From: RGIG5299 sp045542315
Lineage (GTDB): Bacteria; Bacillota; Clostridia; Oscillospirales; RGIG5299
NCBI GenBank assembly: GCA_045542315.1
Contig: JAZQKU010000094.1
Span: 1 to 9,028 of the forward strand
Reading direction: 5' to 3'
DNA length: 9,028 nt
Part shown: piece after piece, positions 1 through 4,289 of the stretch
Numbering within the stretch: position 1 is the stretch's first letter
How the letters are laid out: every line of letters begins with the position of its first letter
Translations under genes and position numbers: made by a program
Notes under the pieces: model-generated
Databases searched by the model: none
What the model was told of the DNA's origin: nothing
What the model saw: only the letters and a program-made list of their open reading frames with translations

Positions 1-285
1 ACAGAACGACATGGCTACGATCCGACTTAAAAAGAACATATACAAAATGCTTCCCCAAGAAGCTTCAGAATTACCTCTTTTATAGAAGATACCCGTAATC
101 AAATATGTGATAATCGGCAAGACTATAAAACCCGTAATTAAATTAAGCGCCGTTGGAGACAGTAAAACTTCCGAATTATTCAGTGTAATTGTGATACCTT
201 CTCCAAGGACATTAAAGGGATTAGGAATAATGAATTGCCTTATAAAGGAGAATGCGCTGGCTAATATTGGATATAACTTATTCAT
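1..285 (-). CDS. Hypothetical multi-pass membrane protein, N-terminal 95 residues (gene cut by the left window edge)
   Basis: The minus strand is open from an ATG at 285-283 to position 1 with no stop, giving 95 codons, so the C-terminus lies outside the window. An in-frame ATG-TAA just upstream (start at about 309) rules out a longer start. The product begins MNKLYPILASAFSFIRQF. A hydrophobic stretch spans about residues 43-68 (SPTALNLITGFIVLPIITYL and on), followed by a short polar loop with FYKRGNSEASWG and a second hydrophobic run from about residue 77 to the edge. This is the pattern of a small integral membrane protein. The Shine-Dalgarno is weak (GGGAA about 10 nt upstream), and I found no convincing promoter. 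I do not recognise the family. Similar small membrane proteins occur in clostridial accessory regions, but that is an impression, not a match. Positions 286-358 hold nothing else I can support. Confidence 0.6.
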   Translation of the reverse strand, partial: MNKLYPILASAFSFIRQFIIPNPFNVLGEGITITLNNSEVLLSPTALNLITGFIVLPIITYLITGIFYKRGNSEASWGSILYMFFLSRIVAMSFC

Positions 286-358
286 ACTTAATTTCCCAAA
301 TAAAAGTTACATCTTACCTTTTGTGTGATACTCAATACAGCTCTTATCCCAATGCTTG

Positions 359-526
359 TCATAATTTTATGCGCTGTTGCTTGTTTAACTCAGCATCGAA
401 GTATTCCGGGTGAGAAGCAAGTTCTTTGGCTCGCTCCACAATCGCCTCAATTTCGAGGCCTTTACCTAGGTTAAACCTATTATACACGAAAGGACCGCAA
501 ATGTCAATGACTGTCAAAGAACAAGG
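359..526 (-). pseudogene. Start-less coding remnant, C-terminal fragment of an unknown protein
   Basis: The minus strand is open from just after a TAG at 529-527 down to a TGA at 361-359. It has no ATG, GTG or TTG with a ribosome binding site that would make a normal gene. The last ~38 codons read like genuine helical protein (FNLGKGLEIEAIVERAKELA, then SHPEYFDAELNKQQRIKL and stop), charged and amphipathic, unlike the frames opposite. Its upstream part overlaps the ribosome binding site and start of the plus-strand small gene at 501. That suggests only the distal part, below about 480, derives from a real gene and that the rest was replaced or lost. It could be the tail of a gene truncated by an insertion or deletion. 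The family is not recognised. Confidence 0.35.
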
Positions 527-657
527 CTATCATCCGCAATTTACCCGATGACACCGTTATCCTGATTGAGGAAAACGACGTGAATGAGGTGGGGACCATT
601 GAAGTGCAGTATCACTCCGATGGCAGAACACATGTTATTCTCAACGTAGCGGAGTAA
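501..657 (+). pseudogene. Small hypothetical gene (about 50 residues), apparently frameshifted
   Basis: An AAAGGA Shine-Dalgarno at 489-494 lies 6 nt before ATG 501, with a second in-frame ATG at 507. This frame reads MSMTVKEQGYHPQFTR and stops. A different frame, open from 511 to the TAA at 655-657, reads KAIIRNLPDDTVILIEENDV, then NEVGTIEVQYHSDGRTHVIL and NVAE, but has no usable start codon. Joining the two around 519-524 by one net base shift gives a coherent product beginning MTVKE(L)KAIIRNLPDDTVIL. Small proteins opening MTVKEL with an LPDDT-like segment are familiar from Firmicutes phages and integrative elements, so a decayed mobile-element gene is likely. A sequencing or assembly error cannot be excluded. 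The strong terminator at 699 ends this unit. A TATTAT box at 478-483 could be a -10, but no -35 is visible. Confidence 0.45.
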
Positions 658-698
658 AGTATTATGATGTATTCTATTGACTTTTTGTGACGTAAAAG

Positions 699-737
699 AA
701 AAGCCGTAAACTTAATTGTTTACGGCTTTTTATTTTT
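699..737 (+). terminator. Strong Rho-independent terminator
   Basis: A 13-bp perfect stem, AAAAGCCGTAAAC (699-711) with GTTTACGGCTTTT (718-730), has a 6-nt TTAATT loop and is followed by a T-rich run. It lies 41 nt after the stop of the small frameshifted gene and closes that unit. The A-run on the other side could let it work on the minus strand too. The next ~70 nt up to the promoter are AT-rich with nothing further. Confidence 0.85.
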
Positions 738-803
738 ATAGGTTTATCAATCTTTATCTGTTTTTTAATTTTTTTCTATTGACTGATCGGTGTAATATCC
801 ATA

Positions 804-832
804 TAGACAAATTACATTTTTTATGGTATAAT
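804..832 (+). promoter_or_regulatory. Sigma-A promoter with extended -10 for the CrtO-like gene
   Basis: The -35 TAGACA (804-809), a 17-nt spacer and the perfect -10 TATAAT (827-832), preceded by TGG (extended -10), form a good vegetative promoter about 40 nt before the start at 873. A second, overlapping candidate lies just upstream: TTGACT (779-784), 17 nt, TATAGA (802-807). Transcription may therefore begin from tandem sites. No operator-like palindrome is obvious. Confidence 0.75.
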
Positions 833-872
833 CGGTTTAATAATCTTACTTTTAACCGAGGTGAAGCCGTAA

Positions 873-1400
873 TTGAAAAAAGTGATGTATTCCATATCTG
901 TCACAACCGTCTTACTCACGGTTTTGGCGTTTTTTCTCTACTGTTACACTGAAATATCCGTTTTAAAAGCAGCTGCAATAACCTTCGGAACTACAGCGTA
1001 TCATTTTTTAATGAGGCTCGCCGTCGGATATGTCTTCGATAAAATTATGAAAAACCGTGCAGACTATTCACACAGGTGGTATAAATGCAGCCGCCTTGAA
1101 AGCAAGATATACGAGCTGATACGGGTAAAGCACTGGAAAGGTCGTGTGCCGTCGTATAATCCGGATTATTTCGACCCCAAAAGGCACAGTTGGGAAGAGA
1201 TTCTCGAAGCTTCTTGTCAGGCAGAGCTGGTGCACGAAACAATTATTCTGTTTAGTTTTGTTCCGATTTTATTTTCATATTGGTTCGGTCAACCGATTGT
1301 TTTCATTTCAACGTCGGTGTGTGCCGCTATGATCGACCTGATTTTTGTAATTTTGCAAAGGTATAACCGCCCCAGAATTATCAGGCTGATAAAGAAGTAA
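873..1400 (+). CDS. CrtO-like integral membrane protein (glycosyl-4,4'-diaponeurosporenoate acyltransferase family)
   Basis: The 175-residue product starts at TTG 873, chosen because GAGGTG (858-863) sits 9 nt upstream, whereas the in-frame ATG at 885 would be too far away. Hydrophobic segments lie at about residues 6-24, 30-54, 122-138 and 141-161, flanking a polar central part. Family-like signatures are the central KIYELIRVKHWKGRVP (78-93), CQAELVHE (115-122) and the C-terminal LQRYNRPRI (161-169). These match the CrtO family, whose Staphylococcus aureus member acylates the glucosyl carotenoid in staphyloxanthin synthesis. No other carotenoid gene is visible here, and many clostridial members have no known carotenoid pathway, so the substrate is open. 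The gene stands alone between its own promoter and a hairpin, facing the rest of the chromosomal block. Confidence 0.75.
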   Translation: MKKVMYSISVTTVLLTVLAFFLYCYTEISVLKAAAITFGTTAYHFLMRLAVGYVFDKIMKNRADYSHRWYKCSRLESKIYELIRVKHWKGRVPSYNPDYFDPKRHSWEEILEASCQAELVHETIILFSFVPILFSYWFGQPIVFISTSVCAAMIDLIFVILQRYNRPRIIRLIKK

Positions 1401-1428
1401 ATCCCCAAGGACAAGTCCTCGGGGATTT
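1399..1428 (+). terminator. Hairpin terminator after the CrtO-like gene
   Basis: The stem AAATCCCC (1399-1406) pairs with GGGGATTT (1421-1428) and is extended by AGGA/TCCT across one A-C mismatch, with a CAAG loop. It begins inside the stop codon of the gene. The following TTTGTGTTGTG is only a poor T-tract, so termination may be inefficient. Confidence 0.6.
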
Positions 1429-1440
1429 GTGTTGTGTGTC

Positions 1441-1559
1441 CGATTTAGATGCAAAGCCGTGTGTGGCTGATTTAGATGCACACAGATTTTACAGAGGGTA
1501 GGCTAACCCCTTGGCGATGATGGGGGTTAAAAGGTTCCGCGGTCTACCGGACTTTTAAC
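1441..1559. repeat. Structured intergenic spacer with a direct repeat and competing hairpins
   Basis: The spacer between the convergent CrtO-like and RDD genes has no credible ORF. It contains a 12-bp direct repeat GATTTAGATGCA at 1442-1453 and 1469-1480 (27-nt period). The second copy sits in a small hairpin, TGTGTG (1460-1465) with CACACA (1479-1484). Next, CTAACCCC (1503-1510) can pair with GGGGTTA (1523-1529). Alternatively GTTAAAAG (1526-1533) pairs perfectly with CTTTTAAC (1552-1559), with TCCG/CGGA inside. The two share bases 1526-1529, so they exclude each other. There is no T-tract on the minus side, so it is not a standard terminator for the RDD gene. Confidence 0.5.
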
Positions 1560-1580
1560 GCCATGCTTGTAAACGAAGTC

Positions 1581-2000
1581 CTATGTATTTTTTGTCTTTC
1601 GTACAACCTGTGTTTTAGCGAGGGAATCGCCTAAGCGTTTCCCTTTGTTAACTAAAACAACGATGCCTTCAATCTGTACGATCACGTATGTAATGTTTCT
1701 CAAAATCAAACTACCGAAAGATGCTTTTTCTCCGTTTTCGGAATTTTGGATCATTAAACCGCAAATAAGTTTACCCAAACTTCTTCTTCCAAACAAGCAA
1801 TCCTTGAATAAGCAATATAGAGGTAACCACGCAAGCCCCATAAGAAATCCCGCAGATGCGAACATCTTGATGCTCGGATAAAGTAGGTATTCAGGATTAC
1901 TTCCGGGACCATAAAACATAAGCGCCCAAGCAATACCGAACATAATATTCCAGTCGATTACAAATGCAAAAAATCTTCGAATTAGAATTTTAAAGTCCAT
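1581..2000 (-). CDS. RDD-family small membrane protein
   Basis: The product is 139 residues, starting at ATG 2000-1998. This start is set by AAAGGTGG about 7 nt upstream and a promoter just beyond. The frame stays open further upstream only as read-through of noncoding repeat DNA. Near the N-terminus, R9-FF-A12-FVI-D16 matches the RxxAxxxD signature of the RDD domain. Membrane segments lie at about residues 10-30 and 45-66. SLGKLICGLMI (74-84) corresponds to the family's TxGKxxxGLxV stretch, and the C-terminal NKGKRLGDSLAKTQVV (118-133) to the usual HDxxAxTxVV end. RDD proteins are integral membrane proteins of mostly unknown role; some have been linked to ion transport or stress. It is a monocistronic gene convergent with the CrtO-like gene, and nothing in the context specifies its substrate. 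Confidence 0.85.
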   Translation of the reverse strand: MDFKILIRRFFAFVIDWNIMFGIAWALMFYGPGSNPEYLLYPSIKMFASAGFLMGLAWLPLYCLFKDCLFGRRSLGKLICGLMIQNSENGEKASFGSLILRNITYVIVQIEGIVVLVNKGKRLGDSLAKTQVVRKTKNT

Positions 2001-2031
2001 ATTTCTACCACCTTTCATTTGGTTATGTCTT

Positions 2032-2060
2032 ATTATACCACAATTTTGTAAACGTTTCAA
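2032..2060 (-). promoter_or_regulatory. Sigma-A promoter of the RDD gene
   Basis: On the minus strand, the -35 TTGAAA (2060-2055), a 17-nt spacer (2054-2038) and a perfect -10 TATAAT (2037-2032) precede the RDD start codon by about 30 nt. The spacer contains AATTTTGTA, which is also one end of the short inverted repeat bounding the palindromic patch upstream. Confidence 0.8.
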
Positions 2061-2139
2061 GTGTGGTAGTTCGAATCTGTCGAGGGACCCGAAAAGGTGC
2101 ACCGAGCGGTGCTCGGCGCGGAAATGCATCTACAAAATT
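2042..2139. repeat. GC-rich palindromic patch bounded by short inverted repeats, with a tRNA T-arm-like sequence
   Basis: AATTTTGTA (2042-2050) and TACAAAATT (2131-2139) form a 9-bp inverted repeat around about 80 nt that is more GC-rich than its surroundings. Inside, GGTAGTTCGAATCTGTC (2065-2081) can fold as a T-arm-like stem (5 bp with two G-T pairs) with a TTCGAAT loop. Further in are overlapping palindromes: GCACCG/CGGTGC (2099-2104 with 2107-2112) and CCGAGC/GCTCGG (2102-2107 with 2111-2116). No complete tRNA can be built around the T-arm-like part. It may be a small dispersed repeat or the decayed 3' end of an RNA gene. Confidence 0.4.
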
Positions 2140-2160
2140 CGAAAAACTTTATAATAAAAT

Positions 2161-2182
2161 GCTTTTCGCCCCAGCGAAAAGC
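2161..2182. repeat. Perfect 9-bp hairpin
   Basis: GCTTTTCGC (2161-2169) pairs with GCGAAAAGC (2174-2182) around a CCCA loop. No T-run follows on the plus strand, so it is not a standard terminator there. On the minus strand ATTTTATTATAAAG follows, which is only weakly terminator-like. It sits at the outer flank of the heptamer repeat array and is probably part of the same repeat cassette. Confidence 0.6.
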
Positions 2183-2185
2183 TAC

Positions 2186-2316
2186 CTTACTTCTTCACTA
2201 TTCACTATTACCTATTACTTTGCCAAAAATCTCCTCGGACGGATTTAGTGAAAAGTGAAGAGTGAAAAGTGAAAAAGTAAAAATCTCCCCGAACTTAGTC
2301 CGAGGAGATTTTTGGC
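2186..2316. repeat. MITE-like inverted heptamer array and 19-bp inverted repeat next to tRNA-Gln
   Basis: Four tandem 7-nt units AGTGAAR lie at 2247-2274 on the plus strand. About 40 nt to the left, degenerate units of the same kind lie on the opposite strand (TTCACTATTCACTATTACC around 2194-2212). A perfect 19-bp inverted repeat also brackets the right array: GCCAAAAATCTCCTCGGAC at 2222-2240 and its reverse complement at 2298-2316. A third, imperfect copy AAAAATCTCCCCGAAC starts at 2278. The right arm includes the last four bases of the tRNA (GCCA). No ORF is present. This layout is typical of palindromic or MITE-type intergenic repeats in clostridial genomes. Confidence 0.65.
2279..2313 (-). 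terminator. Bidirectional terminator behind tRNA-Gln
   Basis: AAAATCTCC (2279-2287) pairs with GGAGATTTT (2304-2312), with a further imperfect inner stem (CG/CG and AC/GT) around a TTA loop. It starts directly at the tRNA 3' end and supplies T-runs on both strands. The outer copy at 2222-2240 could compete for pairing with the right arm. Confidence 0.75.
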
Positions 2317-2386
2317 TGGGATGGCAGGAATCGAACCTGCACGGACAGAGTCAAAGTCTGTTGTCCTGCCATTAGACTACATCCCA
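2313..2386 (-). tRNA. trnQ: tRNA-Gln (anticodon UUG), CCA encoded
   Basis: The minus strand folds as a complete cloverleaf. The acceptor TGGGATG pairs with CATCCCA, the D-arm is GTC/GAC with an AATGGC loop region, the anticodon stem ACAGA/TCTGT carries the loop CTTTGAC, and the T-arm GCAGG/CCTGC encloses TTCGAAT. The anticodon TTG reads CAA (and CAG by wobble). The discriminator G and an encoded CCA (2315-2313) complete the gene. The U1-A72 pair at the acceptor end is characteristic of bacterial tRNA-Gln. It is transcribed alone from the promoter at 2403-2431 and ends directly in the terminator. Confidence 0.97.
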
Positions 2387-2402
2387 AAATTATTACTTGA
2401 AT

Positions 2403-2431
2403 ATGATAGCAGAAATTCGGTAAAAAGTCAA
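2403..2431 (-). promoter_or_regulatory. Sigma-A promoter of tRNA-Gln
   Basis: On the minus strand, the -35 TTGACT (2431-2426), a 17-nt spacer and the -10 TATCAT (2408-2403), preceded by TGC (extended -10 like), lie 16 nt before the mature tRNA 5' end. This is a strong, standard stable-RNA promoter layout. Confidence 0.85.
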
Positions 2432-2489
2432 GCAAAATAATGGTTGTGCGGCTTGTTTTTCCGATTTTTCTCCGTTATGATTTTAAGAC

Positions 2490-2526
2490 ACCGCGCCGAA
2501 GAACAATTTATCGGCGCGGTATCCGT
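2490..2526 (-). terminator. GC-rich hairpin at the end of the folD operon
   Basis: A perfect 10-bp stem, ACCGCGCCGA (2490-2499) with TCGGCGCGGT (2511-2520), has an 11-nt loop and lies 21 nt past the folD stop. On the minus strand only GTCTTAAAATC follows, a poor T-tract. On the plus strand a run of six T follows after 5 nt. It probably marks the 3' end of the operon, as terminator or 3' stabilising hairpin, but is not a textbook terminator in the needed direction. Confidence 0.6.
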
Positions 2527-2541
2527 TTTTTATTTCAAGGC

Positions 2542-3390
2542 TTATTTTCTGCGGTTCTCGGCAGCCTTTAAGGTGTTCTTTAGAAGCATTGTAATAGTCA
2601 TGGGGCCTACTCCGAAGGGAACGGGAGTTATAAACGACGCCACGTTCTTTACCGCCTCAAAATCAACGTCGCCGCAGCGTCTTCCCTCTTCGTCGCGGTT
2701 CATACCGACGTCGATGACGACAGCGTCGTATTTTACCATATCGGAGGTTACGAACTTTGCCTTACCAACCGCCGCAACGATGATGTCGGCTTCCTTTACT
2801 ATATCCTTGAGGTCCTTTGTGCGGGAATGGCAGATAGTTACCGTGCCGTGTGCGTGAAGCAAAAGCATTGCCATTGGCTTTCCTACGATGTTGCTTCTGC
2901 CGATAACAACACATTTTTTACCCGCTATCTCGGTGCCGGTTTCCTTAATAAGCTCCATTACGCCTGCGGGAGTGCAAGGGAGAAAATCGTAGTTTCCTAT
3001 CATTATTTTTCCGACGTTTACGGGGTGGAAGGCGTCAACGTCCTTTGAGGGTGAGATTGCGTTTAAGATAGTTTCCTCATTTATTTGTTTCGGAAGGGGC
3101 ATCTGAACCAAAATACCGTCGATATCCTCCTTTTTATTGAGGGTATCAACCAACGAAAGAAGCTCCTCCTCGGTGGTTTCCTCGGGGAGAGCATATTCCT
3201 CGGAGCGTATTCCAACCTCCTCGCAAGCCTTTTTCTTATTGTTAACGTAGGCGCGGGACGCCTGATTGTTGCCGACGATTACAACGGCAAGCCCGGGCGT
3301 GATGCCCGACGCTATCATCTTCTCGGTTTCTTCTTTTATAGAGCATCTTACCTTTGCGGCGACCGCTCTTCCGTCAATTACTATTCCCAT
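2542..3390 (-). CDS. folD: Bifunctional methylenetetrahydrofolate dehydrogenase / methenyltetrahydrofolate cyclohydrolase
   Basis: FolD interconverts 5,10-methylene-, 5,10-methenyl- and 10-formyl-tetrahydrofolate in the cytoplasm, linking one-carbon supply to purine and formyl-Met-tRNA synthesis. The 282 residues are full family length. The catalytic set is present: Y48 and K52 in AYVNNKKKACEEVGI, Q96 in DGILVQMPLP, and D119 in KDVDAFHPVNVGK. PCTPAGV (138-144), the nucleotide-binding GRSNIVGKPMA (164-174) and the C-terminal PVPFGVGPMT (256-265) follow. Two signature positions deviate from the common consensus: A120 where G is usual, and F259 where the first G of PGGVGPMT is usual. The ATG lies 2 nt after the lgt stop, and its AAAGGAG site is inside the lgt tail, so translation is probably coupled. 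It is the last gene of the operon. Confidence 0.97.
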   Translation of the reverse strand: MGIVIDGRAVAAKVRCSIKEETEKMIASGITPGLAVVIVGNNQASRAYVNNKKKACEEVGIRSEEYALPEETTEEELLSLVDTLNKKEDIDGILVQMPLPKQINEETILNAISPSKDVDAFHPVNVGKIMIGNYDFLPCTPAGVMELIKETGTEIAGKKCVVIGRSNIVGKPMAMLLLHAHGTVTICHSRTKDLKDIVKEADIIVAAVGKAKFVTSDMVKYDAVVIDVGMNRDEEGRRCGDVDFEAVKNVASFITPVPFGVGPMTITMLLKNTLKAAENRRK

Positions 3391-3392
3391 TT

Positions 3393-4271
3393 TTATTCTC
3401 CTTTGTTTTCTTCGGGTTCCTTTGTATCTTCAAAAAGCTTTTCATACTGTGCGGGGGTGAGCTTGCTTCTTTTCTTCTCGTAAAGATGGCGGAAGATAAA
3501 GAGGAGTATTCCCGCAAAGAAGCAGGAGAAGCCCAATATTACCGCCGTGCGGAGTGAAACGCCGAAAACGTCGACGTAAAGCACGTACTGTGAGGGACGG
3601 AGAAGCTCAAGAAGGCCTCTTACGATTCCGTACCACGAAATGTAGAAAAAGAATATATCGCCCGAAAGGCGGTTTTTGAATTTCTTCCAGATGAAAAGCG
3701 CTATAACGAGTCCTATTCCGTTTGCAAGGCTTTCATAGAAGAAAAGCGGATGAACGGGAAGGGATCCGTCAATAGTCATACCCCAGGGGAGGTTTGTGTA
3801 TGTACCGTAGACCTCGGCGTTAAAGAAGTTTCCCCAGCGGCCTATCATCTGACCGAAGAAAAAGCCGATTGCAGTGAGGTCAAAAACGCCCAAGGGGTTT
3901 ATCTTCTTTATTTTGCAGAAGACCACAGCCGCGGGAAAGGCGACTATTATGGCGCCCCAGATGCCGAGTCCTCCGTCGCGGATATTTATTATATCGTAAA
4001 ACGTTTTATAATTTTCGAGCTCGAAAAGCACGAAAAAGAGTCTGGCGCCGATTACGGCAAGAGGCAGGATTATGATTATGCCGTCAAGCAGATCATCGGA
4101 TTTTATTCCGAAGTTTTTGCACTGCCAGAATCCGAATCCCACCGCAAGGCCGATTCCGACCGTTATCATTATTGCATACCAATAGATGTCTATCCCGAAT
4201 ACCGTGAAGGCAACTCTGTCGAGTAAAAACTCACCTATTCCGAGACCGGGAAAGGATATTAAATGTTCCAT
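3393..4271 (-). CDS. lgt: Prolipoprotein diacylglyceryl transferase
   Basis: Lgt transfers the diacylglyceryl group of phosphatidylglycerol to the lipobox cysteine of prolipoproteins at the cytoplasmic membrane. The 292 residues carry about seven hydrophobic segments. Family landmarks are GARLFFVLFE (75-84), RDGGLGIWGAI (98-108), the Lgt signature GRWGNFFNAEVYG (144-156) with R145, N148 and E153, HPLFFYES (174-181), and GIVRGLLELLR (215-225) with R218 and E222. In the GGLGIWGAI stretch a W stands where the E. coli enzyme has H103; Firmicutes enzymes vary there. The C-terminal ~30 residues are a charged cytoplasmic tail (KKRSKLTPAQYEKLFED and on). It starts 18 nt after ymfH with a weak GGCGG site, and its end carries the folD ribosome binding site. 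Confidence 0.97.
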   Translation of the reverse strand: MEHLISFPGLGIGEFLLDRVAFTVFGIDIYWYAIMITVGIGLAVGFGFWQCKNFGIKSDDLLDGIIIILPLAVIGARLFFVLFELENYKTFYDIINIRDGGLGIWGAIIVAFPAAVVFCKIKKINPLGVFDLTAIGFFFGQMIGRWGNFFNAEVYGTYTNLPWGMTIDGSLPVHPLFFYESLANGIGLVIALFIWKKFKNRLSGDIFFFYISWYGIVRGLLELLRPSQYVLYVDVFGVSLRTAVILGFSCFFAGILLFIFRHLYEKKRSKLTPAQYEKLFEDTKEPEENKGE

Positions 4272-4289
4272 TTGTTTTTCCGCCTTTCT

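Noticed and set aside
107..328. Plus-strand open frame of 73 codons
   Set aside because: It is the antisense shadow of the better-supported minus-strand membrane protein gene and has no ribosome binding site.
716..952. Plus-strand open frame covering the terminator and the promoter
   Set aside because: It starts inside a terminator stem, spans a promoter and overlaps the CrtO-like gene in another frame; its low-complexity Phe/Leu content reflects AT-rich noncoding DNA.
2001..2129. Longer start for the RDD protein (43 extra residues)
   Set aside because: The extension reads through the promoter and palindromic repeat. The ATG at 2000 has a strong Shine-Dalgarno and places the RxxAxxxD motif at the expected N-terminal position.
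2247..2274. CRISPR-like tandem repeat
   Set aside because: The repeats are 7-nt contiguous heptamers without spacers or cas genes.
2222..2316. Integrase attachment site at tRNA-Gln
   Set aside because: The tRNA-derived bases shared with the second copy are only GCCA and are inverted rather than direct; the rest is terminator sequence. No integrase gene is visible.
3750..4226. 158-codon plus-strand frame inside lgt
   Set aside because: It is antisense to conserved lgt motifs, and its composition follows from the codon bias of lgt; there is no initiation signal.
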